Source: an uncultured Ulvibacter sp.
GTDB taxonomy: Bacteria; Bacteroidota; Bacteroidia; Flavobacteriales; Flavobacteriaceae
DNA: 64,000 bases
Direction of reading: 5' to 3'
NCBI GenBank assembly: GCA_938083445.1
Contig: CALKCP010000015.1
Location: 1 to 64,000 of the forward strand
The notes beneath the pieces are model-generated. The model was given only the letters and a program-made list of their open reading frames with translations, ran no database searches and was not told the origin of the DNA. Shown here piece by piece: positions 34,578-43,786 of this stretch (positions within the stretch are counted from its first letter, which is position 1; each line of letters starts with the position of its first letter). The position numbers were made by a program, and so were the translations under genes.

Positions 34578-35177
34578 CCAGTAATTCATCATTATTAACT
34601 GAGGCAACACACCAGTAAAGAAACCTGCAATAAGTTCAATTGCACTGTGCGAATTTGTATGTAGCCTAGATGTTGCAACCCATCCATTCGCTATAAAAAA
34701 CAAACTTATAGTGAACACTAAGTCTACCTTAAAATACAGCCCTAAAGCCATTAAAAAAATGGTTAGGCCAGAGATACCTATTTGATGCAAACTAACCTTA
34801 AACTTTAGCAAAACGAGCATCAAGGCTAACAGTGTTGAGAATAGTATTCCGACGAAAAAATAGTATAACTCAGGATTTTCATACGGCTCAAAAACCATCT
34901 TAATAATCAACAACAATAGCACGCATTGAATCATTAACGGAATTTTTCGATCTTCAACTCTTTCGAGATGTATTGACGACAAAATTTTCAAGTTTTTTAA
35001 TAAGAAAAAGGTGATAATTGGAATAAGCACTGTTATTATTAAAACGGCCATTACACTTGCCAATAGCATTTCAACTTCAAAAAAACGTGGACTAATGCCA
35101 AAATACAAAAGCACTCCTAACAAGGGCATTAACAAAGGGTGAAAAATATAAGCGCCTATTCTAAGAAGAAAATCCAT
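34572..35177 (-). CDS. Multi-pass membrane protein with PAP2-like C-terminal motif
   Basis: 201 residues and about six hydrophobic segments. Near the C-terminus SRLHTNSHSAIELIAG resembles the third phosphatase motif of PAP2 enzymes (SR, five residues, H, then an acidic residue), but the other two catalytic motifs (KxxxxxxRP and PSGH) are not evident, so it may be a non-catalytic relative. Its start shares one base with the rpoN stop (TAATG), so the two are translationally coupled. No function can be assigned beyond inner-membrane location. Confidence 0.8.
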   Translation of the reverse strand: MDFLLRIGAYIFHPLLMPLLGVLLYFGISPRFFEVEMLLASVMAVLIITVLIPIITFFLLKNLKILSSIHLERVEDRKIPLMIQCVLLLLIIKMVFEPYENPELYYFFVGILFSTLLALMLVLLKFKVSLHQIGISGLTIFLMALGLYFKVDLVFTISLFFIANGWVATSRLHTNSHSAIELIAGFFTGVLPQLIMMNYWL

Positions 35178-36640
35178 TATATTTCTTTTCTAAGTCGAGC
35201 AACAGGTAAATCTAATTGTTCCCGATATTTGGCAACCGTTCTTCGTGCGATGGGATACCCTTTTTCCAATAATAATTTAGCCAATTTATCGTCAGTAAAT
35301 GGCTTCCTTTTATTTTCTTCGCCGATCGTAATTTCAAGAATTTTCTTGATCTCTTTCGTAGAAACGTCTTCGCCTTGATCATTCTTCATGGATTCGCTGA
35401 AAAACTCCTTAATCAATCGCGTACCGTAAGGAGTATCTACATATTTACTATTTGCTACTCTTGAAACTGTCGAGATATCCATTTTAATTTTATCGGCAAT
35501 ATCCTTTAAAATCATGGGTTTCAATTTACGTTCATCACCTGATAAAAAATAGCCTTCCTGATGATGCATAATTGAATTCATAGTAACGAAGAGGGTCTGC
35601 TGTCTTTGCTTAATTGCATCAATAAACCACTTGGCCGCATCTAATTTTTGTTTAATGAATTGAACGGCGTCTTTTTGAGATTTCGATTTTTGCGTAGCTT
35701 CCTTATAGCCTTTTAACATGTTTGTGTACTCCCTTGACACGTGCAATTCGGGGGCGTTTCTTCCATTAAGTGTTAGTTCCAATGTTCCTTCAACGATTGT
35801 TATTGCAAAATCAGGCACAACATGTTCTACGATTTTGTTATTTCCAGCATAGGTACCTCCTGGCTTTGGATTTAAACCTTCTATTTCGTGAATTGCACTA
35901 CGTAATTGGTCTTCCGATATCGTGTATTTCTGAATTAATTTAGCGTAGTGCTTTTTAGAAAAATGTTCAAAAGAATCTCTTAGTATCGATATTGCCAATG
36001 CCACTCCTTGGCTATCCTTTTTTCTCAGAAGTTGGATTAACAAACACTCTTGAAGGTCTCTGGCCCCTACTCCTGGCGGATCGAGATCTTGAACCAACCG
36101 AAGAACCTTTTCTATTTTATCTACTGTGGTATATACATTTTGGGTGAAGGCGAGATCATCTACTATATCGATAAGTTGACGCCTTATATAACCGCTTTCA
36201 TCAACGCTCCCAACCAGAAATCGAGAGATCTCCTGTTCTTCTTCGTCTAAGCGGTATGTGCTTAATTGCTGCATTAAATACTGCGTAAATGAAGTTCCTG
36301 CAGCATATGGCATTTGCTTCTCCTCATCGTCTGCACTATAATTATTTGCCGACAACTTGTATCCCGGCGTCTCGTCATCACTTAAATAATCATCTACATT
36401 TATCTCTGTCTCAACAATCTCGGTACCCTCATCAAAATCATCTTCGAGGCTGTCATCGCCGAAGTCATCATCAAAACTTTCAGTCTCCTCCTTGCCTCCC
36501 TCTAATGCGGGGTTTTCATTCATTTCTTGAGAAATTCTTTGTTCAAATGCCTGCGTTGGCAATTGAATCAACTTCATCAACTGGATCTGTTGCGGAGATA
36601 ACTTTTGTGATAATTTAAAATTGAGTTGTTGTTTAAGCAT
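35177..36640 (-). CDS. rpoN: RNA polymerase sigma-54 factor
   Basis: 487 residues. Region I reads LSQKLSPQQIQLMKLIQLP and is Gln/Leu rich; an acidic region II follows (EDDFDEGTEIVE...); the core-binding domain spans about 120-280; the HTH contains KMDISTVSRVANSKYVDTPYGT; and the C-terminal RpoN box is ARRTVAKYRE. All parts needed for activator-dependent promoter opening are present. It directs transcription from -24/-12 promoters with AAA+ activators, none of which is in this window. It lies after asnS, separated by a terminator, and is coupled to the downstream membrane gene. Confidence 0.98.
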   Translation of the reverse strand: MLKQQLNFKLSQKLSPQQIQLMKLIQLPTQAFEQRISQEMNENPALEGGKEETESFDDDFGDDSLEDDFDEGTEIVETEINVDDYLSDDETPGYKLSANNYSADDEEKQMPYAAGTSFTQYLMQQLSTYRLDEEEQEISRFLVGSVDESGYIRRQLIDIVDDLAFTQNVYTTVDKIEKVLRLVQDLDPPGVGARDLQECLLIQLLRKKDSQGVALAISILRDSFEHFSKKHYAKLIQKYTISEDQLRSAIHEIEGLNPKPGGTYAGNNKIVEHVVPDFAITIVEGTLELTLNGRNAPELHVSREYTNMLKGYKEATQKSKSQKDAVQFIKQKLDAAKWFIDAIKQRQQTLFVTMNSIMHHQEGYFLSGDERKLKPMILKDIADKIKMDISTVSRVANSKYVDTPYGTRLIKEFFSESMKNDQGEDVSTKEIKKILEITIGEENKRKPFTDDKLAKLLLEKGYPIARRTVAKYREQLDLPVARLRKEI

Positions 36641-36665
36641 GATTTATTTTGATACAGATAAAGTT

Positions 36666-36700
36666 AAAAAAAAGGAATTACTTTATCGGTAAAGTAATTC
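36666..36700 (-). terminator. Terminator between asnS and rpoN
   Basis: Perfect 11-bp arms (GAATTACTTTA and its complement) with a 4-nt loop TCGG on the plus strand, and eight A on the left, giving a T8 tract on the minus strand. It sits 71 bp after asnS and ends 26 bp before the rpoN start. Confidence 0.87.
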
Positions 36701-36771
36701 GTTTTAACAACCTGCTTTCACATAGCGATTTTAACACAATCAAAACGGTATATCGTAAGGACATTTTAGGC

Positions 36772-38214
36772 CTAAAACTCGGCATTTCCGGGTGTGCGAG
36801 GATAAGGAATTACATCTCTAATATTTCCCATGCCTGTAACAAACTGAACCATGCGTTCAAAACCCAATCCGAATCCACTATGAGTAGCCGTTCCGAACTT
36901 TCGTAATTCCAGATACCACCACAGTTCTTTTTCGTCGATACCCATCGCCTCCATTTTCTGTTTTAAAACGTCATAGCGCTCTTCACGTTGCGATCCTCCA
37001 ACGATTTCTCCAATGCCAGGGAATAAAACATCCATGGCCCGAACCGTTTTTCCATCATCGTTCAAACGCATATAAAAGGCCTTGATCTTGGCAGGATAAT
37101 CAAACAAAATTACCGGGCACTTAAAGTGTTTTTCTACCAAAAATCGTTCATGCTCACTTTGCAAATCGGCACCCCATTCTTCAATTATATATTTAAATTT
37201 TTTCTTTTGATTTGGCTTGGATCTTTTTAAAATTTCAATGGCTTCTGTATAACTTACGCGCTTAAAATTATTTTCGACGATAAACGCTATTTTTTCTGTT
37301 AAAGTCATATCACTTCTCTCCGCCATGGGCTTCGACTTTTCTTCCTGTAACAAACGACTCTCTAAAAACTCTAGATCCTCCTTGCAGTTATCTAATGCAT
37401 ATTTAAGGATGTATTTTATGAAGTCTTCAGCGAGATCCATATTTGCGTCTAAATCATTAAACGCAACTTCAGGTTCTATCATCCAAAATTCTGCTAGATG
37501 ACGCGACGTATTAGAATTCTCAGCCCTAAAGGTAGGTCCAAATGTATACACCTTTCCTAAACCCATCGCATAGGTTTCGGCTTCCAGTTGACCACTCACT
37601 GTTAAATTGGTCTCCTTTCCGAAGAAATCTTCTTTGTAATTGACATTCCCGTTCTCATCTAGGGGTGGATTTGTTGGGCTTAAAGAACTCACGCGGAACA
37701 TTTCGCCAGCCCCTTCTGCATCACTCCCTGTAACAATTGGCGTGTGCATATAGTTAAAGCCATTCTTCTGAAAATATTCATGTACCGCAAAAGATAATTT
37801 AGACCGCGTGCGCATCACTGCGCTAAAAGTGTTCGTTCTAACACGCAAATGTGCTTGCTCTCTCAGTGTTTCTAGACTGTGTCGTTTCGGAGATAAAATT
37901 GTTAATTTCACCTCTTCCGGATTTGCTTCCCCTAAAATATCTACGCTATCAACCTGTATTTCAACATTTTGTCCTTGACCTTGGCTTTTAACAAGTACGC
38001 CAGTAATTTTAATGGCTGCTCCTACTGAGATTTTCTTTATTACATCATCGTCAAAGCTTTCAAAATCTATAACACATTGTAGGTTTTTGATTGTAGACCC
38101 ATCGTTCAATGCAATAAAGCGATTGCTCCTAAAAGAGCGCACCCAACCTTTCACTATAAACTCATGGTGTGAAGGTTCACTTCTCAACAATGTACTAATT
38201 TCTGTATGCTGCAT
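36772..38214 (-). CDS. asnS: Asparaginyl-tRNA synthetase
   Basis: 480 residues, class IIb. The N-terminal OB-fold (about 15-110) has VKGWVRSFRSNRFIAL; the catalytic core has the FGPTFRAENSNTSRHLAEFWMIEPE motif 2 region and the motif 3 segment GFGLGFERMVQF, ending IPYPRTPGNAEF. It attaches Asn to tRNA-Asn, so the organism does not need the amidotransferase route for Asn and its AspRS can be discriminating. It has a consensus promoter (38234-38263) and its own terminator. Confidence 0.97.
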   Translation of the reverse strand: MQHTEISTLLRSEPSHHEFIVKGWVRSFRSNRFIALNDGSTIKNLQCVIDFESFDDDVIKKISVGAAIKITGVLVKSQGQGQNVEIQVDSVDILGEANPEEVKLTILSPKRHSLETLREQAHLRVRTNTFSAVMRTRSKLSFAVHEYFQKNGFNYMHTPIVTGSDAEGAGEMFRVSSLSPTNPPLDENGNVNYKEDFFGKETNLTVSGQLEAETYAMGLGKVYTFGPTFRAENSNTSRHLAEFWMIEPEVAFNDLDANMDLAEDFIKYILKYALDNCKEDLEFLESRLLQEEKSKPMAERSDMTLTEKIAFIVENNFKRVSYTEAIEILKRSKPNQKKKFKYIIEEWGADLQSEHERFLVEKHFKCPVILFDYPAKIKAFYMRLNDDGKTVRAMDVLFPGIGEIVGGSQREERYDVLKQKMEAMGIDEKELWWYLELRKFGTATHSGFGLGFERMVQFVTGMGNIRDVIPYPRTPGNAEF

Positions 38215-38233
38215 AACGATTTAAATTGAGGCG

Positions 38234-38263
38234 CAAATATAATTTATTAGAAACAAAGGGCAA
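38234..38263 (-). promoter_or_regulatory. Promoter of asnS
   Basis: On the minus strand TTG (38263-38261), 19-bp spacer, TATATTTG (38241-38234); 19 bp from the box to the ATG. Confidence 0.82.
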
Positions 38264-38340
38264 ATTCTATAATTCGATTTTACATTTAAATAGCTTCTTA
38301 AAACAACGCGCCAGTTTGTTTTCTCTAAAAACGAAATTTT

Positions 38341-40743
38341 CTACTTAGGCCCATATTCATCTTCTTTCTCCTTATTTGGAATGATTTCTAAAGATGGTTC
38401 TCTCAAGGTATCTTTATTCGCAATACTTCTCTCAAGAGATAATAATAGTGAAGGTAGTAAAAGCAGGTTTGCTAACATCGCAAATAATAGCGTAATAGAC
38501 ACCAAAGCTCCCAAGGCTACCGTCCCTCCAAAACTGGAAATTGTGAACACAGAAAACCCAAAAAACAACACGATGGAAGTATAAATCATACTAAATCCCG
38601 TCTCGCGAAGAGCCGCGTAGACTGATTTTTTTATCTTCCAATTGTTGGCAATTAATTCCTGGCGATATTTTGCCAAAAAATGTATTGTATCATCTACTGA
38701 AATTCCAAAGGCAATACTAAATACTAAGATGGTCGATGGTTTTATTGGAACCCCTAAAAACCCCATAAGCCCGGCGGTAATTATTAATGGCAGTAGGTTC
38801 GGTATTAATGAGACAAGGATCATCCGAAAACTTCTGAACATCCACGCCATAAACAAGGCTATGAGTAAAATAGCTAGCGAGAGCGAGATTATTAGATTCG
38901 TTACCAAATATTTAGTCCCTTTCTGAAATACTAATGCCTTCCCGGTAAGTGAAACATTATAACGATCTACAGGAAATATTTTATCAATTTTCGCCAATAG
39001 GTCTTCTTCAATTCGATCAAATCTGTCGGTTTCAGTGTCCATCATAAAAGTGGTGATGCGCGCATACTGTCCAGTGGAATCAACATAACTCTTTAGAAGG
39101 TTTGTGCTTTTGGCACTGCTCTTTGCGTATGCGAGTAGAAAGGTTTGCTCTTGACTATTAGGTAACTGATAATACTCGGGATTATTATTATAATAAGCCT
39201 GCTTCGAATATTTAACCAATTCGACCACAGAGAGTGGTTTTGAGAATTCTGGAATGTCTTCAATATATTCTTGTAATTTATCAATTCTCTTAAGAGTAGC
39301 AAGTTTCATAACGCCTTTCTCCCGTTTTGTGTCAATCAATATTTCTAAGGGCATGATGCCATCAAATTCTCTCTCAAAGAATTTAATATCCTTATAAAAC
39401 TCGGTTTGTTTGGGCATATCCTCTATAATACTTCCCGAAATCTTTATGTTGAAAATACCTATAATACTCAAACAAAGCAACAATGTGGCACATACATAAA
39501 TTGAAATACTATGCTCCCTTACCGTTTTTTCCATCCAATCAACAAAGGCATTAATCCATCTTTTATTGAGATGTTTCAAGTGTTTGTTTTTTGGTACCGC
39601 CATGTAGCTATACATAATTGGTATTATAAATAAGCTCAGCAAAAAGATCGCCATAATATTTATAGAAGCAACAATACCAAACTCCTTAAGCAACTGACTG
39701 TTTGTTAAAATAAATGTTGCAAAACCTGAAGCCGTGGTCACATTGGTCATTAAGGTTGCATTTCCAACTTTCGAAATAACACGTTGTAACGATTTTGCCT
39801 GATTCCCGTGTTGCTTAATTTCTTGTTGGTATTTATTAATCAAGAAAATGCAATTTGGAACTCCAATAACAATAATAAGAGGTGGAATTAAGGCTGTAAG
39901 AACCGTTATCTCATAATGCAATAACCCTAGAATCCCAAAAGCCCACATAACACCAATGATCACCGTTATCATCGAAATTATTGTAGCCCGAAAAGATCTG
40001 AAAAAGAAGAAAAATATGACCGAAGTCACAAGCAATGCCGCTCCAACAAACATTCCTATTTCATCTATAATGTTTTGAGAATTTAGTGTTCTAATATATG
40101 GCATTCCAGAAGTATGTACTTTTACTCCTGTATCTTGCTCAAACTTTTTAACTCGTGGAATTAATTCTTCGACAATAAAGTCTTTCCGAGCTGCACTATT
40201 CACAATGTCCTTATTCAGGTAAATTGCCGTCCGAATGGATTTTTTATCAGGGCTATATACCAATCCACTATAAAAGGGCAGTTTTGCAAAAAGCTCGTAT
40301 TTATATTTGTCTAATCCTTCTTGGGTAAAAATAGAATCCTTAATAAAGGGAACCATCTTAAAACCTTCGATATCTTTTCTCTTTTCTAATTTTTGAAGGT
40401 CTCCAATTGACAGTGTTAATTCTACCTCTTCAGCCTTTCTGAAGTCGGAAGACAACTGATTCCATGCGGAAAACTTTTCTGGTGTAAATAACGCACTGTC
40501 TTTTACCCCTAATACAATGAGGTTTCCTTCTTCACCAAACTGGTCTAAAAACGCTTTGTATTCAAGGTTGATTTCATGGTCATCGGGCAATAAATTAGCT
40601 TCCGTATAGGTAAACCTCATGTGTTGCCATTGCATCCCCAAAAGAACTGTTATTCCGGCTATTACGACAAGAATAAAAGCCCGGTTTCTCAATATGAAAC
40701 CAGCGATGGCACCCCAAAAACCGATACTAAAAAGTTTATTCAA
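38341..40743 (-). CDS. MMPL/RND-superfamily transporter
   Basis: 800 residues with the RND two-fold repeat: a first helix (about 18-36), a large extracytoplasmic loop, a cluster of five helices (about 225-395), then helix 7 near 415, a second loop and a second cluster (about 620-785). FGISVDDTIHFLAKYRQEL matches the conserved helix-4 D-D signature of the MMPL/HpnN group. This family moves lipids or other hydrophobic substances and does not need a TolC partner in the same way as drug pumps. The substrate is unknown. It is a single gene; the neighbouring frr is 318 bp upstream. Confidence 0.88.
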   Translation of the reverse strand: MNKLFSIGFWGAIAGFILRNRAFILVVIAGITVLLGMQWQHMRFTYTEANLLPDDHEINLEYKAFLDQFGEEGNLIVLGVKDSALFTPEKFSAWNQLSSDFRKAEEVELTLSIGDLQKLEKRKDIEGFKMVPFIKDSIFTQEGLDKYKYELFAKLPFYSGLVYSPDKKSIRTAIYLNKDIVNSAARKDFIVEELIPRVKKFEQDTGVKVHTSGMPYIRTLNSQNIIDEIGMFVGAALLVTSVIFFFFFRSFRATIISMITVIIGVMWAFGILGLLHYEITVLTALIPPLIIVIGVPNCIFLINKYQQEIKQHGNQAKSLQRVISKVGNATLMTNVTTASGFATFILTNSQLLKEFGIVASINIMAIFLLSLFIIPIMYSYMAVPKNKHLKHLNKRWINAFVDWMEKTVREHSISIYVCATLLLCLSIIGIFNIKISGSIIEDMPKQTEFYKDIKFFEREFDGIMPLEILIDTKREKGVMKLATLKRIDKLQEYIEDIPEFSKPLSVVELVKYSKQAYYNNNPEYYQLPNSQEQTFLLAYAKSSAKSTNLLKSYVDSTGQYARITTFMMDTETDRFDRIEEDLLAKIDKIFPVDRYNVSLTGKALVFQKGTKYLVTNLIISLSLAILLIALFMAWMFRSFRMILVSLIPNLLPLIITAGLMGFLGVPIKPSTILVFSIAFGISVDDTIHFLAKYRQELIANNWKIKKSVYAALRETGFSMIYTSIVLFFGFSVFTISSFGGTVALGALVSITLLFAMLANLLLLPSLLLSLERSIANKDTLREPSLEIIPNKEKEDEYGPK

Positions 40744-41061
40744 AATAGAGACAAATTAGAAAGTGATAAAGGTATGAATTCCAAGTGTGCTACGAATCTT
40801 TTTAGCTAAGATTTTATTTGATTAAAGGTTCAGGTAAATTGAGCCCTTTGCCGACCTATTTTCATCATAGGCATACTACAAATTGGATCACGGTAGTTCT
40901 CAATTAATGAAAGGACTTTACCAAAGAATAGGAGTAGTAGTGAAATGCTGATTGAATTGGATTACAGACCCTGTGAAATCAGAGCACTGTCAAAAACAAA
41001 GATGTCTTGTGCATAGAAGACTGAAGTAATTCTGCAAGAATCATAAGAGATTAAAAAAAGA
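40744..41061. other. Intergenic stretch between frr and the MMPL transporter gene
   Basis: About 318 bp. I see no convincing gene, RNA or terminator. One plus-strand frame is open for about 40 codons but has no start and no recognisable content. Confidence 0.4.
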
Positions 41062-41616
41062 CTAAACTGTCATAATTTCTTTTTCCTTGAGTACCATAAC
41101 TTCATCGATTTTACGAATATGTACATCTGTCATCGTCTGAATATCAATTTCTAAATTCTTCTTCAAATCTTCAGAGATGTCTAAATCCTTGATATCGTTG
41201 TTTGCATTTTTTCTGTCATTTCTGACACCTATTTTTGATTCTTCAGCTTCGTTCTTGGCCTGTTTTGCCAATTCCATCCTTCGTTCTTCAGTCAATGGCG
41301 GTACAGTAATTATAATACTTTCACCATTGTTCATTGGATTAAAACCAATATTTGCGTGATGAATACCCTTTTCAATTTCAGGAATCAAGTTTTTTTCCCA
41401 TGGCTGGATGGTTATTGTCATTCCATCTGGGGTGTTTACATTAGCCACCTGACCCAATGGAGTTGGGCTGCCATAGTAATCTACCATGACGCCTGCTACC
41501 ATTGATGGAGATGCTTTCCCAGCGCGAATGTTAACAAACTTTTTCTTGAGATGCACGAGTGCATTTTCCATTGCTTCTTGCGTGCTCTCTAAAATGAATT
41601 TAATTTCGTCTTCCAT
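41062..41616 (-). CDS. frr: Ribosome recycling factor
   Basis: 184 residues, the usual length. It shows the family segments VNIRAGKASPSMV, VDYYGSPTPLGQVANV, IQPWEKN and PPLTEERRMELAKQAK. RRF with EF-G splits the post-termination ribosome. It follows pyrH by 40 bp in the usual pyrH-frr pair. Confidence 0.98.
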   Translation of the reverse strand: MEDEIKFILESTQEAMENALVHLKKKFVNIRAGKASPSMVAGVMVDYYGSPTPLGQVANVNTPDGMTITIQPWEKNLIPEIEKGIHHANIGFNPMNNGESIIITVPPLTEERRMELAKQAKNEAEESKIGVRNDRKNANNDIKDLDISEDLKKNLEIDIQTMTDVHIRKIDEVMVLKEKEIMTV

Positions 41617-41656
41617 TTTAATCTTTTTAGTCTGGGTTTTAAAAATACAACCCGCT

Positions 41657-42364
41657 TTACAAATTGACTGTTGTCCCTATTTTTTCTCCTGAAACTACTT
41701 TTAACAAATTCCCTTTTGTGTTCATGTCAAAAACAACAATTGGCAGTTCATTTTCCTGACTTAAAGTAAAAGCAGTGGTATCCATCACCTTTAAACCTTT
41801 CTTCAGTACGTCTTCGAAACTTATAAAATCAAACTTTGTTGCTGTTGTGTCCTTTTCTGGGTCACTTGAGTAAATTCCATCTACACGAGTTCCTTTCAAA
41901 ATTACATCTGCTCCAATTTCTATAGCCCTTAAAACAGCCGCAGAATCTGTTGTAAAATATGGATTTCCAGTACCTCCGCCAAATATTACAACCCGTCCTT
42001 TTTCCAAATGACTTATTGCTTTACGTCGAATAAAAGGTTCGGCGACTTCATTAATATTTATGGCACTCTGCAAGCGTGTCTTTACACCTTCATTCTCTAA
42101 CGCACTTTGTAATGCAAGACCATTAATTACGGTAGCCAACATGCCCATATTATCGGCCTGCACCCTATCCATTCCTTTACTGGCTCCAGAAACCCCTCGA
42201 AAGATATTTCCACCACCTATTACAATAGCGATTTCAACTCCTTTGGCTCCAATTTCTTTGATATCCTGGGCATATTCTCTAAGTCTTTCAGGGTCAATTC
42301 CATATTGCCGCCCACCCATTAGAGCTTCCCCAGATAATTTTAATAATATTCTTTTGTAATGCAT
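41657..42364 (-). CDS. pyrH: Uridylate kinase (UMP kinase)
   Basis: 235 residues of the amino-acid kinase fold. It has [37 protein letters not shown] and a C-terminal [16 protein letters not shown]. It phosphorylates UMP to UDP in pyrimidine nucleotide synthesis. It is co-directional with frr, 40 bp apart. The rpsB-tsf genes that often precede pyrH in other bacteria are here 17 kb away. Confidence 0.98.
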   Translation of the reverse strand: MHYKRILLKLSGEALMGGRQYGIDPERLREYAQDIKEIGAKGVEIAIVIGGGNIFRGVSGASKGMDRVQADNMGMLATVINGLALQSALENEGVKTRLQSAININEVAEPFIRRKAISHLEKGRVVIFGGGTGNPYFTTDSAAVLRAIEIGADVILKGTRVDGIYSSDPEKDTTATKFDFISFEDVLKKGLKVMDTTAFTLSQENELPIVVFDMNTKGNLLKVVSGEKIGTTVNL

Positions 42365-42420
42365 AATTGTATTTTACAGTGTCAAAAATAAAGAAAATTG
42401 TTGGATGAAAGAATGAAAAT

Positions 42421-42458
42421 AAAAAAACCACTAGAGCAAATGTTCGAGCGGTTTTTTT
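42421..42458 (-). terminator. Terminator after odhB
   Basis: AAAAAAACC (42421-42429) pairs with GGTTTTTTT (42450-42458) and the inner bases form an imperfect stem with a CAAATG loop. On the minus strand it follows the odhB stop by 22 bp and ends in seven T. Confidence 0.75.
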
Positions 42459-42480
42459 ATTTGTAGTCAAGGTTGAACTT

Positions 42481-43689
42481 TTACAACTCCAAAGCGCCTA
42501 TAACATCACTATTCATTAAAAGCTCCATTGGGTTCTCTATTGCTTCTTTTACTGCAACTAAAAAGCCAACAGATTCTCTTCCATCGATAATTCTATGATC
42601 GTAAGACAAGGCCACAAACATGATTGGTGCAATTACAATTTCTCCCCCTTTTACTATTGGTCTTTCAACGATATTGTGCATTCCTAAAATACCCGACTGT
42701 GGCGGATTGATAATAGGAGTTGACAACATGCTTCCAAATACTCCTCCGTTCGATATGGTAAATGTCCCTCCTGTCATTTCATCCACGGTAATTTGACCGT
42801 CCCTAGCACGAATTGCTAAACGTTTTACCTCAGATTCTACACCTCTAAAGGTTAAATTCTCTGCATTTCTAATAATCGGAACCATAAGTCCTTTTGGACC
42901 TGAAACTGCAATCGATATGTCTATAAAGTCATGCTTGATTTGAAAATCTCCATCTATCATAGAATTGACATCAGGAAATAACTTTAGCGCTCTTACTATG
43001 GCCAGTGTAAAGAAAGACATAAAGCCTAAACCAACACCATGCTTCTCTTTAAACTGTTCTTTATATTGGCTTCTTAGCTCAAAAATAGCCGTCATATCTA
43101 CTTCATTAAAAGTAGTAAGCATCGCCGTTTCATTTTTTGCTGAAACCAAGCGCTCTGCAACTTTTCGTCTCAACATTGAGAGTTTTTTTCGCTCAGTTCC
43201 ATGGCCGCCGGGCCCTGGAGTGCCCAATGAAGGTGTTGCTCTCTCAGCATCCGATTTCGTAATTCGCCCATCTCTCCCAGAACCCTTCACAGTTGAAGCA
43301 TCTATGTCCTTTTCCGAAAGTATCTTTTTTGCCGCAGGTGATGGGGTTCCAGTGGCATAATTCTCTTTCTTTATTTGAGCTGCTGGTTCTTCTTCCTTCT
43401 TGCTGTTGCCTGAAACTTCTTTTTTTGATGCTTTTAAGCCATCCGGTTTTGGCGCATCAGTGTCAATAAAACAAACGACTTCTCCTACAGCCACTGCATC
43501 TCCCTCTTCAGCTTTTAGCGTAATGATCCCACTTTCTTCGGCGGGTAATTCGAGAGTCGCTTTATCACTATCTATCTCGGCGATAGCCTGGTCTTTTTCA
43601 ACATAATCACCATCTTCAACCAACCACGCGGCTATTTCTACTTCGGTAATAGACTCTCCCGGTGAGGGAACTTTCATTTCTAATGCCAT
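42481..43689 (-). CDS. odhB: Dihydrolipoyllysine-residue succinyltransferase, E2 of 2-oxoglutarate dehydrogenase
   Basis: 402 residues. A lipoyl domain (about 1-77) has the modified Lys in EIDSDKATLELP; a Ser/Lys linker leads to a peripheral subunit-binding domain (TPSPAAKKILSEKDID, RDGRITKSD, about 113-150); the catalytic acyltransferase domain (about 170-402) ends with ALSYDHRIIDGRESVGFL, holding the His and Asp of the active site. It transfers the succinyl group to CoA in the TCA cycle. It is 97 bp downstream of sucA in the same direction. Confidence 0.97.
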   Translation of the reverse strand: MALEMKVPSPGESITEVEIAAWLVEDGDYVEKDQAIAEIDSDKATLELPAEESGIITLKAEEGDAVAVGEVVCFIDTDAPKPDGLKASKKEVSGNSKKEEEPAAQIKKENYATGTPSPAAKKILSEKDIDASTVKGSGRDGRITKSDAERATPSLGTPGPGGHGTERKKLSMLRRKVAERLVSAKNETAMLTTFNEVDMTAIFELRSQYKEQFKEKHGVGLGFMSFFTLAIVRALKLFPDVNSMIDGDFQIKHDFIDISIAVSGPKGLMVPIIRNAENLTFRGVESEVKRLAIRARDGQITVDEMTGGTFTISNGGVFGSMLSTPIINPPQSGILGMHNIVERPIVKGGEIVIAPIMFVALSYDHRIIDGRESVGFLVAVKEAIENPMELLMNSDVIGALEL

Positions 43690-43786
43690 ACTATTTTAAT
43701 TTATTATCTTCCTTCAATCAATTTCGGATGAATATTTCTTCGGAAATTAGATTAACACTCTATTATCTTTCTATAATCTGTCTTGC

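Noticed and set aside
40744-41061. Open plus-strand frame of about 40 codons as a gene remnant
   Set aside because: No start codon, no recognisable motif and no matching frame on the other strand.
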